A stretch of DNA of 64,000 bases, taken from DATHTK01 sp035463295. GTDB taxonomy: Bacteria; Actinomycetota; Rubrobacteria; Rubrobacterales; Rubrobacteraceae. Below, in pieces: positions 1 to 9,142 of the stretch; the first letter of the stretch is position 1, and each line of letters starts with the position of its first letter. The notes below the pieces were generated by a model. It had not been told where the DNA came from. It ran no database searches and worked only from the letters and a program-made list of their open reading frames with translations. The stretch lies in the NCBI GenBank assembly GCA_035463295.1, contig DATHTK010000099.1, positions 22,678-86,677 of the forward strand, in the 5' to 3' direction. Both the position numbers and the translations under genes were made by a program.

Positions 1-1
1 G

Positions 2-151
2 CGGTTGGAGATCAGCGTCAGCACCGCGTACCGGGACCTGTCGGTCCTCGAAGGGCACGGCCTCGTCGTCGCCGAGGAGTCCGGCAAGCGCTGCATCTCG
101 CCGCTCGGTCGGGACCTGGTGGAAGCTATCGTGGACGGTTGGATCCGGTAG
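2..151 (+). CDS. 3' end of a winged-helix-like protein (partial)
   Basis: The window opens inside a reading frame that ends at the TAG at 149-151. The visible 49 residues include STAYRDLSVLEGHGLV followed by a short hairpin and SPLGRDLVEAIV, which reads like the recognition helix and wing of a small winged helix-turn-helix domain. The N-terminal part lies outside the window, so family and length cannot be judged. It runs in the same direction as dnaA and its last 13 bases overlap the proposed dnaA TTG start, so the two may be cotranscribed. Confidence 0.5.
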   Translation, partial: RLEISVSTAYRDLSVLEGHGLVVAEESGKRCISPLGRDLVEAIVDGWIR

Positions 152-1503
152 CCGTGGCGAACGGTGTCGAACAGGTGTGGACTGAGGTCCTGGATCGAGC
201 GGCCGAGCATATAGATATCTCTTCGTTAAGGGTGTGGTTCGAGGGTATTCGGCCGGTGGACCTCTATGAGAACCGGCTGGAGATCTCCGTCCCAAACACC
301 TTCGCCAAGGAGTACATCGAGAGCCGCTTCCGCCCGCTGCTGGAAGAAGTCCTCGACGACGTGCTCGGTCGCGAGTCCTCCCTCATCGTCAGCGTCGGCG
401 GTCCCGGCGCAAGGGAGAAGGCAGCGAATGGCAACGGCGCGGCAGGGTCGGAGGCGGTGCTAAACGCCCGGACGCCGCGGTCGTTCCGGGCGAAGTATAC
501 GTTTGACACCTTCGTGATCGGGGCGGGCAACAGGTTCGCTCACGCGGCGGCGCTCGCCGTGGCCGAGACGCCGGGTCTCGTCTACAACCCGCTCTTTATC
601 TACGGCGGGGTCGGGCTCGGCAAGACGCACCTCCTGCGCGCCGTCGGCCACTACGTCGAAGACCAGGACCCGACCATGCGGATGCGCTACGTGACCTGCG
701 AGCAGTTCACCAACGACTTCATTAACTCGATGCGGGACAATGCCCCGCTCGAGTTCCAGAAGCGCTACCGGGAGAACGATGTCCTCCTCGTGGACGACAT
801 ACAGTTCCTCGAGAACAAGGTCGAGACCCAGGAGGCGTTCTTCCACACCTTCAACGAGCTCTACGAGGAGAACAAGCAGATCGTCATAGCATCGGATCGT
901 CATCCCAAGTACATACAGACCCTCGAGAACCGCCTCGTGAGCCGGTTCGAGTGGGGGCTCGTCACCGACATCCAGCCACCGGACCTCGAGACGCGCATAG
1001 CCATACTGCGCAAGAAGGCGATCATGGACCATCTCGAAGTAGACGACGAGGTTCTCACGTTTATCGCCTCGAAGGTCTCGACGAACATCCGCGAGCTCGA
1101 AGGAGCGCTCGTCCGCATCCTCGCCTACGCCTCGCTCTACGGGCGGCAGCTCAGCGTCGCGCTCGCGGAGGAGGTCCTGAGAGACATACTGCCGGATCAG
1201 GCCTACCGCGAAATCCCGATAGAGCTTATCCAGCACGAGGTCTGCCGCTACTTCGGCATCGCCAGAGCCGACCTCGTCGGCGCGAGCCGCTCGAAGGGCT
1301 TCGCCTACCCGCGACAGGTCGCCATGTACCTCTCGCGAGAGCTCACCGACGAATCCCTCCCCAAGATAGGGAAGGCCTTCGGCGGCCGCGACCACTCGAC
1401 CGTCATGCACGCCACCTCCAAGATCTCCAACCTCATAAACAGCGACCGCGACGCCTTCTCCCAGATACACGAGATCACACTCCAGATCAAAAGCAAACGT
1501 TGA
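139..1503 (+). CDS. dnaA: Chromosomal replication initiator DnaA
   Basis: DnaA is the AAA+ ATPase that binds DnaA boxes, opens oriC and recruits the replicative helicase. The 454-residue protein has the usual order: N-terminal helicase/primase-binding domain (about 10-85), a linker rich in A and G, the AAA+ core with Walker A GGVGLGKT (156-163) and Walker B VLLVDD (215-220), and a C-terminal DNA-binding domain with the signature GGRDHSTVMHA. The start chosen is TTG at 139; GTG at 154 is a shorter alternative and neither has a strong ribosome site. The origin lies directly downstream, as in most Gram-positive bacteria. Identity is certain; only the start is open. Confidence 0.97.
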   Translation: MDPVAVANGVEQVWTEVLDRAAEHIDISSLRVWFEGIRPVDLYENRLEISVPNTFAKEYIESRFRPLLEEVLDDVLGRESSLIVSVGGPGAREKAANGNGAAGSEAVLNARTPRSFRAKYTFDTFVIGAGNRFAHAAALAVAETPGLVYNPLFIYGGVGLGKTHLLRAVGHYVEDQDPTMRMRYVTCEQFTNDFINSMRDNAPLEFQKRYRENDVLLVDDIQFLENKVETQEAFFHTFNELYEENKQIVIASDRHPKYIQTLENRLVSRFEWGLVTDIQPPDLETRIAILRKKAIMDHLEVDDEVLTFIASKVSTNIRELEGALVRILAYASLYGRQLSVALAEEVLRDILPDQAYREIPIELIQHEVCRYFGIARADLVGASRSKGFAYPRQVAMYLSRELTDESLPKIGKAFGGRDHSTVMHATSKISNLINSDRDAFSQIHEITLQIKSKR

Positions 1504-2017
1504 CCAGCTTGTCTATCTTCTCCCCTACCCCCCAGGGTAGGGAGATTGTAACATCCACCAAGCATTCAACGCGTATTTTGTCCACAGCTCTTCCACAGTG
1601 CGGTGTTGGGCTGTGGAAAAGTGGCGAAGAACTATCCACAGCGGGGAGGAGTTATCCACACATTCTGTGGATAACTTGTGGCTTCTGTGGACAAATGGCG
1701 TGGGGTCTCGAGCATCCATCGCCCTGTGCCGATACGACCTGTGGACAAAGTTGTGGATAAGAGGGGTCAAAGCTGTGGATAACTTTGTGGATAACTTTGT
1801 GGACAACTACAGCTTGTGGATAACTCGGCACTTATCCACATTCTATCCACAATGAAGCGCGAGTTATCCACATTTTTATCCACAGGGGGGAGGGATGGTA
1901 TCCGGCTTAGGTATGAGGGTTCTTGCCGGTTATCCACATATCCACAGGCCTTATTATTATTATTGATCTAATAGATATAGAGGTTAGAAGTAATAATAAG
2001 GGGAGAAGGGAGGCGTC
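1504..2017. other. oriC: Chromosomal origin oriC with DnaA-box cluster and AT-rich unwinding element
   Basis: The 514-base gap between dnaA and dnaN holds no gene but about 15 copies of the 9-mer TTATCCACA or its complement, exact or one base off. Forward-type boxes lie at 1632, 1652, 1832, 1843, 1864, 1876 and 1930; reverse-type (TGTGGATAA/TGTGGACAA) at 1666, 1686, 1740, 1752, 1774, 1786, 1798 and 1815. Two overlapping boxes (1930-1946) are followed by GGCC and then an AT-rich tract (1951-2000) of TTA repeats and TAATAATAAG, a good candidate for the DNA unwinding element. Boxes switch orientation near 1830. Confidence 0.95.
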
Positions 2018-3154
2018 ATGAGAGCTGTTTGCAACACCAACATCTTTGGCGGGAAGCTCGCGTTGGTTTCGCGAGGCGTATCGTCGAGGTCCACGATCCA
2101 GTTGCTCGGGGGCATCCTGCTGGAGGCGAGGGACGGCGCGGTGAGGTTATCGGCGACGGACATGGAGATCTCGATCCAGACCGTCTCGCCGGCGGAGGTC
2201 GAGGAGGAGGGGCGGGTGGTGATACCGGCCCGCATCTTCAACGACATAGTACGGTCGCTGCCGGAGGGGATGTTTTCGCTGGAGCACGACGCGTCTGGGG
2301 GGATGGTCAGGCTGGCGGCGGGGGAGAACGAGTACAGCATCCGGGCGTATGCGGCCGACGACTTCCCGCAGCTTCCAGGCTTCGCTGCCGAGGAGGCCTT
2401 CAAGATAAACGGAGACGTGCTCGTGGAGACTGTGGAGAAGGTGTCGCGGTCGTACTCGCGGGACGAGACCCGGCCGGTGTTGACGGGGATCCTCATCAGC
2501 TTCGAGGAGAACCGGGTACGGATGGTGACGACCGACTCGTATCGTCTCAGCATCAAGGAGACCGAGCTGGCGACGACGTTCGAAGGGTCGAGGGAGGCCA
2601 TTATCCCGGCGCGGGCGATGCAGGAGGTCTCCCGGATCTTCTCCGGATCGGAAGAGGAAGAGGTCGAGGTGGCGCTCTCTGAGAACCAGGCTCTGTTCAG
2701 GATCGGGGACGTACTCTTTGGCACGCGGCTCATAGAGGGGAACTTCCCGGAGTACCGGCGGCTCTTGCCGACGAGCTTCGAGCGTGAGATCTCGGTGAAC
2801 CGGGAGGAGTTGATCGGCACCCTCCGTCGCGTGAACCTCTTCGCCCAGCGCCAGACGCCGCCGGTCCCGGTGAGCCTCTCGTTCTCCGAGGGCTCAGTCG
2901 AGGTCCTGGTACGGAACGGCGAGATAGGGGAGGCGCACGAGAGGTTGCAGGCGACGAGCGAGGACGAGTTCCTCGTCTCCTTCAACCCGAGCTACCTCCT
3001 CGACGGCGTTTCGGCCGTGGATACGGAGAAGGTGGTCTTCAAGCTAAACGAGGCGCTCAAGCCCGGTCTCATAGTGCCCGGGGACGACGAGGAGAACGGG
3101 GAGTCGGATTTTCTGTACCTGATCATGCCGATGCGCGACCCGTCCAGGAGCTAG
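2018..3154 (+). CDS. dnaN: DNA polymerase III beta subunit (sliding clamp)
   Basis: The beta clamp encircles DNA and tethers polymerase III and many repair enzymes. The 378-residue protein has the expected clamp length and three similar domains; recognisable stretches are SRDETRPVLTGILI in the middle domain and the C-terminal FLYLIMPMR, matching the conserved clamp end that usually reads YLIMPMR. The ATG at 2018 is preceded by GGGAGAAGGGAGGCGTC, a strong ribosome site. It follows the AT-rich part of oriC and is the first gene of a tight run with the S4 protein and recF. Confidence 0.97.
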   Translation: MRAVCNTNIFGGKLALVSRGVSSRSTIQLLGGILLEARDGAVRLSATDMEISIQTVSPAEVEEEGRVVIPARIFNDIVRSLPEGMFSLEHDASGGMVRLAAGENEYSIRAYAADDFPQLPGFAAEEAFKINGDVLVETVEKVSRSYSRDETRPVLTGILISFEENRVRMVTTDSYRLSIKETELATTFEGSREAIIPARAMQEVSRIFSGSEEEEVEVALSENQALFRIGDVLFGTRLIEGNFPEYRRLLPTSFEREISVNREELIGTLRRVNLFAQRQTPPVPVSLSFSEGSVEVLVRNGEIGEAHERLQATSEDEFLVSFNPSYLLDGVSAVDTEKVVFKLNEALKPGLIVPGDDEENGESDFLYLIMPMRDPSRS

Positions 3155-3165
3155 CCGCAAGAACG

Positions 3166-3360
3166 GTGCAGCTCCCCCCCGGCATAACGCTCGGCCAGGC
3201 GCTCAAGGCCGCGAGCCTCGTCGGGAGCGGCGGAGAGGCGAAGGTCGTGATCCAGAGCGGTGAGGTGCTGGTGAACGGCGAGGTCGAGACGCGCCGCGGA
3301 CGCCGGCTCGAGGAGGGGGATGTGGTGGAGGTCGGTGACGAGTGGTTGGAGGTGGGTTGA
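3166..3360 (+). CDS. Small S4-domain RNA-binding protein (YaaA/RlbA type)
   Basis: This 64-residue protein is almost entirely an S4 RNA-binding fold: LGQALKAASLVGSGGEAKVVI leads into a turn with GEVLVNGEVETRRGRRL and ends DVVEVGDEW, the typical S4 alpha-L pattern. Bacillus subtilis has an equivalent small S4 gene (yaaA/rlbA) between dnaN and recF, so position supports the call. It starts with GTG 11 bases after dnaN and its stop overlaps the TTG start proposed for recF. Its role is not established beyond likely ribosome or rRNA binding. Confidence 0.85.
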   Translation: MQLPPGITLGQALKAASLVGSGGEAKVVIQSGEVLVNGEVETRRGRRLEEGDVVEVGDEWLEVG

Positions 3361-4493
3361 CCGCCTACCTGCGCGCCCTGAGGCTCGTGAACTTCCGGAG
3401 CTACGCCGACGACACGGTACTTCTCACCCCGGGGTTGAACGTCGTCGTCGGGGAGAACGCCCAGGGAAAGACGAACCTGCTCGAGGCGATCTCCTTTGCA
3501 ATCACAGGCTCCTCGCCGCGCACCCCGAAGGAGCACGAGGTGGTCCGCTGGGAGGCGGACTTCGCCCGCACCGAGGCGAGGATCTCCCTCGACGACCTCG
3601 CTGGCGACCCGGCCCGCGAGCGCCGGGTCGCGGTCGGGTACGCTCCCGGACAGAAGAAACGATTGACGGTGGATGGCGCCCCCGCGCCCTCGCTCGCGAA
3701 CTACGCCGCCGGCGGCGCGGGCGTCCGGATCGTCCACTTCTTCCCGGACGACATCCGGATCGTCAAGGGGGCACCCTCGGACCGCAGGGAGTACCTCGAC
3801 GGCCTGCTCTCCTCGCTGCGGCCCTCCTACGCCCGGGCCGTGGCCGATTATGCCAAGGCCGTCCAGCAGCGCAACCAGCTCTTGCGTCGCATCCGGGATG
3901 GGTTCTCCTCCGAGAAGACCCTCGCCACGTGGGATCGCAAGGTCGTCGACCTCGGCACGACCGTCCTCGAGGGGCGCGCGGCGGCGATCGGGCCCCTTGG
4001 CGAGTACTTCGAAGCCTCTCTAAGGGCCCTGTACGGCTCCGAGAAGGCCGCGATCCGCTATTCCTATAGCGCGACACCCGAAGCGTACGCCGAGGCGCTC
4101 AGAGAGGCTCACAGGGCCGACGTCGAGCGCGGCACCACCTCCGTCGGGCCGCACCGGGACGACTTCGAGGTCCTACTCGGGGGTGCGAGCCTGATCACCT
4201 ACGGATCCCAGGGCCAGCAGCGGCTCGCGACCCTCGCCCTCAAGTTCGCCGCGAGGGACCACGTGAGGGGGGCGACGGGGGAGGATCCGATCCTGCTCTT
4301 CGACGACGTCATGAGCGAGCTCGACGAGCGCCGCCGCGAGTACCTGGCGGAGTATTTCCTCGAGAGCACCCAGGCCGTCATAACGACCACGAACCTCGAT
4401 TACTTCGGGCCGGATATCCTCGAGCGAGCCCACGTCGTGCGCATATCTGGTGGTACGATCTCGAAGACTACAAGCAGTGGTGTTAGATACTAA
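3357..4493 (+). CDS. recF: DNA replication and repair protein RecF
   Basis: RecF is an SMC-like ABC ATPase that helps load RecA at single-strand gaps. The protein begins MTAYLRALRLVNFRSY, matching the usual RecF N-terminus, and has Walker A GENAQGKTN, the RecF stretch TSVGPHRDDFEV, a signature region GSQGQQRLATLALK and Walker B DPILLFDDVMSELD. The TTG at 3357 overlaps the stop of the S4 gene and gives the canonical N-terminus; an in-frame GTG at 3342 would add five residues. Length about 378 aa is normal. It ends the dnaN-S4-recF run; the next genes have their own promoter. Confidence 0.95.
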   Translation: MTAYLRALRLVNFRSYADDTVLLTPGLNVVVGENAQGKTNLLEAISFAITGSSPRTPKEHEVVRWEADFARTEARISLDDLAGDPARERRVAVGYAPGQKKRLTVDGAPAPSLANYAAGGAGVRIVHFFPDDIRIVKGAPSDRREYLDGLLSSLRPSYARAVADYAKAVQQRNQLLRRIRDGFSSEKTLATWDRKVVDLGTTVLEGRAAAIGPLGEYFEASLRALYGSEKAAIRYSYSATPEAYAEALREAHRADVERGTTSVGPHRDDFEVLLGGASLITYGSQGQQRLATLALKFAARDHVRGATGEDPILLFDDVMSELDERRREYLAEYFLESTQAVITTTNLDYFGPDILERAHVVRISGGTISKTTSSGVRY

Positions 4494-4510
4494 AATTGCA
4501 GACGAAAAAC

Positions 4511-4524
4511 GGCTTATATAAGCC
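4511..4524. promoter_or_regulatory. Perfect 14-bp palindrome upstream of gyrB
   Basis: GGCTTATATAAGCC is a perfect inverted repeat in the 151-base gap between recF and gyrB. A second inverted repeat, CCAAACG (4525-4531) and CGTTTGG (4542-4548), follows immediately and overlaps the putative -35 of the gyrB promoter. Both are plausible operator or structural elements; no binding protein can be assigned from sequence. Confidence 0.5.
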
Positions 4525-4544
4525 CCAAACGACGAGAAGACCGT

Positions 4545-4572
4545 TTGGAACGCGCCCGAGTTGTGTTACAAT
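4545..4572 (+). promoter_or_regulatory. Putative promoter of gyrB-gyrA
   Basis: TTGGAA (4545-4550) and TACAAT (4567-4572) are separated by 16 bases, a reasonable sigma-A type promoter about 70 bases before the gyrB start. The nested inverted repeats just upstream suggest control, as expected for gyrase genes, which commonly respond to supercoiling. Confidence 0.55.
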
Positions 4573-4644
4573 CTTCGGGTGCAAGATCGCGCCAATAAGA
4601 ACGGTTTGTCACTTCTGACGGATAAGAGATGAGGAGGGTCCTCT

Positions 4645-6585
4645 TTGGGGACTAGAGCGGCGACCAAGCGTACCAAGAGCACCTACGATGCAACTTCCAT
4701 CCAGGTCCTGGAGGGCCTGGAGGCCGTCAAGCGGCGGCCGGGGATGTACATCGGCTCGACGGGGCCGCGGGGGCTGCACCACCTCGTCTGGGAGATCGTG
4801 GACAACTCCATCGACGAGGCCCTGGCGGGGTACTGCTCCGAGATCCTGGTGACCATTCACGGGGACAACTCCGTCACCGTCACCGACGACGGGCGGGGGT
4901 TGCCGGTCGGTAAGATGGAGAAGTACGGCAAGAGCGCCGCAGAGGTCATCATGACGACGCTGCACGCTGGTGGGAAGTTCGACGGGCAGGGCTACAAGGT
5001 CTCCGGCGGTCTCCACGGCGTCGGCGCCTCGGTCGTGAATGCGCTATCGGAGTGGCTAGAGGTCGAGATCCGGCGCGAGGGACACGTGTGGACCCAGCGC
5101 TACGAGCGAGGTTTCCCGAAGGGGGACCTCGGCAAGACCCGCAAGCTCAGGAAGGGCGAGGGGACGGGGACCACGATCCGCTTCAAGCCCGACCCGGCGG
5201 TCTTCACGGAGACCACCGAGCTCTCCTTCGACACCGTGAGCCGCCGCTTCCGCGAGTCGGCGTTTCTCAACAAGGGGCTCAAGATCTCGCTCTCCGACGA
5301 GCGCGAGGAGGACCGGCACGTCACCTACCGGTACGACGGCGGCATCCGGGACTTCGTGGCGCACATAAACGAGGCGAAAGATCCGGTCCACAGGACCGTC
5401 TTCTACTTCGAGCGCGAGGATGAGGGGGTGGGGGACGTCGAGGTCGCGATGCAGTGGAACAGCGGTTTCCAGGACTCCGTCTTCACCTTCGCCAACAACA
5501 TCAACACCCATGAAGGCGGGGCTCACCTCTCCGGCTTCCGGGCGGCGCTCTCGCGCACTATCAACACCTACGCCCGGCAGAAGGGCCTTCTCAAGGAGAA
5601 AGAGGAGAACCTCACCGGCGACGACATCCGCGAAGGTCTGGCGGCGGTCATCTCCGTAAAGCTCCGGGAGCCGCAGTTCGAGGGCCAGACCAAGACCAAG
5701 CTCGGGAACACCGAGGTCAAGGGCCTCGTGGAGAGCACCACGAACCGCTTTCTCGCCGAGTTCCTCGAGGAGAAGCCCGGCGAGGCGAAGGCGATCATAA
5801 ACAAGGCGCTGCAGGCCGCGCGGGCCAGGCAAGCTGCCCGCAAGGTGCGCGACACCATCCGCAAGGGCTACCTGGAGAGCTCGACGCTGCCGGGCAAGCT
5901 GGCGGATTGCTCGTCCAAGGATCCGGCGCGCAGCGAGCTCTACATCGTCGAGGGCGATTCCGCGGGTGGTTCGGCCAAGCAGGGGAGGGACCGGAACTTC
6001 CAGGCCATACTGCCTTTGCGCGGCAAGATCCTCAACGTCGAGAAAGCAAACATGAACAAGGTCCTCTCGAACGCCGAGATCCAGGCCATGATCAGCGCCA
6101 TAGGGGCCGGTGTGGGGGAGAGCTTCGACGTCGGGGAGGCCCGTTACAACAAGATCGTGATCATGACCGACGCCGACGTGGACGGTAGCCACATAAGGAC
6201 GCTGGTGTTGACGTTCCTCTTCCGGAACATGCCGGAGCTGATCGAGGCCGGCTACGTCTACATCGCCCAACCGCCGCTCTACAAGATCACGCACCAGAGG
6301 CGCGACTACTACGTCTACAACGACCGCGAGCTGCAGGAGACCCTGAGCCGGCTGAACGCCAACGGAAGCGCGAACATCTCGCGCTTCAAGGGCCTCGGCG
6401 AGATGAACCCTCAGCAGTTGTGGGAGACGACTATGGACCCGCAGTACCGGACGCTCCTGCAGGTCACGGTGGACTCGGCGGCGGTCGCCGACGAGCTCTT
6501 CACGGCGCTCATGGGCGACAAGGTCGAGCCGCGCAAGGCCTTTATCGAGGAGAACGCCAGAGAGGTGAAGAACCTGGATGCTTGA
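4645..6585 (+). CDS. gyrB: DNA gyrase subunit B
   Basis: GyrB is the ATPase half of gyrase, which introduces negative supercoils. The 646-residue protein has the GHKL ATPase domain with EIVDNSIDEALAG and GGLHGVGASVVNALS, the transducer domain, and the TOPRIM region with EGDSAGGSAKQGRDR and DADVDGSHIRTL carrying the metal-binding acidic residues. The C-terminus has the GyrB-type RFKGLGEMNPQQLWETTMDP. The start is TTG at 4645 with GAGGAGGG upstream. The last eight bases overlap gyrA (ATGCTTGA), indicating translational coupling. No large lineage-specific insertion is visible. Confidence 0.97.
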   Translation: MGTRAATKRTKSTYDATSIQVLEGLEAVKRRPGMYIGSTGPRGLHHLVWEIVDNSIDEALAGYCSEILVTIHGDNSVTVTDDGRGLPVGKMEKYGKSAAEVIMTTLHAGGKFDGQGYKVSGGLHGVGASVVNALSEWLEVEIRREGHVWTQRYERGFPKGDLGKTRKLRKGEGTGTTIRFKPDPAVFTETTELSFDTVSRRFRESAFLNKGLKISLSDEREEDRHVTYRYDGGIRDFVAHINEAKDPVHRTVFYFEREDEGVGDVEVAMQWNSGFQDSVFTFANNINTHEGGAHLSGFRAALSRTINTYARQKGLLKEKEENLTGDDIREGLAAVISVKLREPQFEGQTKTKLGNTEVKGLVESTTNRFLAEFLEEKPGEAKAIINKALQAARARQAARKVRDTIRKGYLESSTLPGKLADCSSKDPARSELYIVEGDSAGGSAKQGRDRNFQAILPLRGKILNVEKANMNKVLSNAEIQAMISAIGAGVGESFDVGEARYNKIVIMTDADVDGSHIRTLVLTFLFRNMPELIEAGYVYIAQPPLYKITHQRRDYYVYNDRELQETLSRLNANGSANISRFKGLGEMNPQQLWETTMDPQYRTLLQVTVDSAAVADELFTALMGDKVEPRKAFIEENAREVKNLDA

Positions 6586-9142
6586 CACTTTCTCGGGGAA
6601 CATAAAGCCCCACTCCATAGAAGAGGAGATAAAGGACTCCTTTCTCTCCTACGCGATGAGCGTGATCGTCTCGCGCGCCCTGCCGGACGTGCGCGACGGT
6701 CTGAAGCCCGTGCATCGGCGCGTCCTCTACGCGATGCACGACGTGGGTTTGCAGCCGAACCGTCCGTACCGCAAGAGCGCGACGGTCGTCGGCGAGGTCA
6801 TCGGTAAGTACCACCCGCACGGCGACTCGGCGGTCTACGACACGCTCGTCAGGCTCGCGCAGGGATTCTCGATGCGCCACCCGCTCGTCGACGGGCAGGG
6901 CAACTTCGGGAGCGTCGACGGCGACCCTGCGGCGGCGATGCGCTACACGGAAGCACGCCTGACGCGGATGGCGACCGAGATGCTCCGGGACATAAGTTCG
7001 GATACCGTAGACTTCAATCCCAACTTCGACGAGAGCCAGCGCGAGCCGGCCGTATTGCCGGCGCGCTTCCCGAACCTGCTCGTCAATGGGTCCGACGGCA
7101 TCGCGGTCGGGATGGCGACCAAGATCCCGCCCCACAACCTCGGCGAGGTCATCGACGCCACCGCGGCGCTTATAGAAGACCCGGAGATGAAGGACGAGAA
7201 GCTTCTAGAGTACATCGAGGGGCCGGACTTCCCGACGGGTGGCATGATCGTGGGACGCAGCGGGATCCGCGACGCCATCCTCACCGGACGCGGCTCGGTG
7301 CGGGTGCAGGCCAAGGCGCACACCGAGCAGATAAAAGGGAACCGGACCCAGATCGTGGTCACCGAGATCCCCTACCAGGTCAACAAGAGCTACTTGCTCC
7401 AGAAGATCGCCGATCTAGTCAAGGAGCGCAAGCTCACCGACATCTCTGACCTGCGCGACGAGTCCGACCGCAACGGCATGCGCATCGTCATCGAGCTCAA
7501 GAGAGAAGCGGTGCCGAAGGTCGTGCTGAACAACCTCTACAAGCACACCCAGATGCAGCAGAGTTTCGGCGTGAACCTCGTCGCCCTGGTCGACGGCGTT
7601 CCGAAGACGCTCTCCTACAAGCAGGTCCTCAGACACTACATCGCCCACCAGTTCGAGGTCGTGACGCGCCGGACGCGCTACGAACTCCAGAGGGCGAAGG
7701 CCCGGGCGCACATCCTCGAGGGGCTCATGATCGCCCTCGGCAACCTCGACGAGGTCGTGGCGATCATCCGCAAGTCGCGCAGCGTCGAGACGGCGCGCAA
7801 CAACCTGATGAAGACCTTCAAGCTCTCCGAGCGCCAGGCGCAGGCGATCCTGGACCTCAGGCTGCAGCGATTGACCGCGCTCGAGCGACGCAAGGTCGAG
7901 CAGGAGCACAAGGACCTCGTCGAGAAGATCGAGTACCTGGAGGGCATCCTGGCCGACGACCGGAAGGTCTACGCGATCATCAAGGAGGAGCTGCTCGAGG
8001 TCAAGGCCGCATACGCCGACGAGCGCCGGACCCAGATAGCGCTCCAGGAGGGCGTGGACTTCGAGATAGAGGATCTCATCGCCGAGGAGGAGATGGTGAT
8101 CTCCATCTCCAACGGCGGCTACCTGAAGAGCGTCCCGGTCAACACCTTCCGCAAGCAGGGCCGCGGCGGGGTTGGCGTCGCCGGTATGGACCTCAAGGAG
8201 GGCGACTACATCGAGCACCTCTTTATCACGACGACGCACCACTACATGCTCTTCTTCACCAACAAGGGCAAGGTCTACCGCCTCAAGGTCCACCAGCTCC
8301 CGCGCATGAGCAGGACGGCGAAGGGCCGCCACGTGGCGAACCTCCTCCCGCTCGCGCAGGACGAGACGATAGCCGCCGTGATTCAGACCAAAGAGTTCGG
8401 TGAAGCGCAGTACCTGCTCTTCGCGACGCGCAAGGGTATCGTGAAGAAGACGGCCTTCAAGGAGTACAACACGCCGCTCAAGAACGAGGGGATCATCGCG
8501 ATCAACCTCGCCGACGGCGACGAGCTCATAGACGTCCGCCACGCCTCCGACGGCGAGGAGGTCGTGATGGTGACCCGCAGCGGCATGGGCATCCGCTTCC
8601 CCCAGAGCGACGCGCGCCCCATGGGCCGGGCGACCGCCGGGGTCAAGGGGATTACGCTGAAAGAGGACGACGACGTCCTCTCGATGGACGTGGTCTCCGG
8701 CGGCGGCACGACGGCCGACCTGTTCATGATCACGGAGAGGGGCTTCGGAAAACGCACCGCGCTCTCGGAGTTTCGATCTCAGGGCCGCGGCGGCCGGGGC
8801 GTTATAGCCATGAAGACCAACGGCGAGCGCGGCAACCTGGCTGGGGTGCGCGTCGTGAGGCCCGACCTGCACGAGCTGGTCATAGTCTCGAACGTCGGGA
8901 CCACGATTCGGATAGACGCCGAATCGGTCTCCCGCCAGGGTCGCGCCGCTCAGGGAGTGAAGGTGATGAACCTGCGAGCGGGCGACTCGGTGAGCGCGCT
9001 GGCGAAGGTCGTCTCATCCCGGGCGACCGACGCCGAGGGAGCTACGGACGAACTGGCGCTGGACGACCTGGTGAACGAGTCGGACGGCGCCGACAACGTC
9101 TCCCCGAACGGATCTTCGAACGGCGAGGTCAGGCATGGATAA
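6578..9142 (+). CDS. gyrA: DNA gyrase subunit A
   Basis: GyrA carries the breakage-reunion activity. The 854-residue protein has the active tyrosine Tyr123 in AAAMRYTEARLT and a quinolone-resistance region YHPHGDSAVYDTLVRLAQ in which Ser84 and Asp88 match the drug-sensitive state of other gyrases. The C-terminal beta-pinwheel includes the GyrA box QGRGGRG, which separates gyrase from topoisomerase IV. The tail after about residue 815 is acidic and low in complexity. It overlaps gyrB by 8 bases and the following small gene by 8 bases, so three cistrons are coupled. Confidence 0.97.
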   Translation: MLDTFSGNIKPHSIEEEIKDSFLSYAMSVIVSRALPDVRDGLKPVHRRVLYAMHDVGLQPNRPYRKSATVVGEVIGKYHPHGDSAVYDTLVRLAQGFSMRHPLVDGQGNFGSVDGDPAAAMRYTEARLTRMATEMLRDISSDTVDFNPNFDESQREPAVLPARFPNLLVNGSDGIAVGMATKIPPHNLGEVIDATAALIEDPEMKDEKLLEYIEGPDFPTGGMIVGRSGIRDAILTGRGSVRVQAKAHTEQIKGNRTQIVVTEIPYQVNKSYLLQKIADLVKERKLTDISDLRDESDRNGMRIVIELKREAVPKVVLNNLYKHTQMQQSFGVNLVALVDGVPKTLSYKQVLRHYIAHQFEVVTRRTRYELQRAKARAHILEGLMIALGNLDEVVAIIRKSRSVETARNNLMKTFKLSERQAQAILDLRLQRLTALERRKVEQEHKDLVEKIEYLEGILADDRKVYAIIKEELLEVKAAYADERRTQIALQEGVDFEIEDLIAEEEMVISISNGGYLKSVPVNTFRKQGRGGVGVAGMDLKEGDYIEHLFITTTHHYMLFFTNKGKVYRLKVHQLPRMSRTAKGRHVANLLPLAQDETIAAVIQTKEFGEAQYLLFATRKGIVKKTAFKEYNTPLKNEGIIAINLADGDELIDVRHASDGEEVVMVTRSGMGIRFPQSDARPMGRATAGVKGITLKEDDDVLSMDVVSGGGTTADLFMITERGFGKRTALSEFRSQGRGGRGVIAMKTNGERGNLAGVRVVRPDLHELVIVSNVGTTIRIDAESVSRQGRAAQGVKVMNLRAGDSVSALAKVVSSRATDAEGATDELALDDLVNESDGADNVSPNGSSNGEVRHG

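Noticed and set aside
460..1470. Long minus-strand open frame inside dnaA
   Set aside because: It is antisense to an unmistakable dnaA and its translation is leucine/valine-rich with no domain; high GC creates such frames.
7415..8872. 485-codon minus-strand frame inside gyrA
   Set aside because: Antisense to conserved gyrA; similar artefacts occur opposite gyrB, the kinase genes and sdhA.
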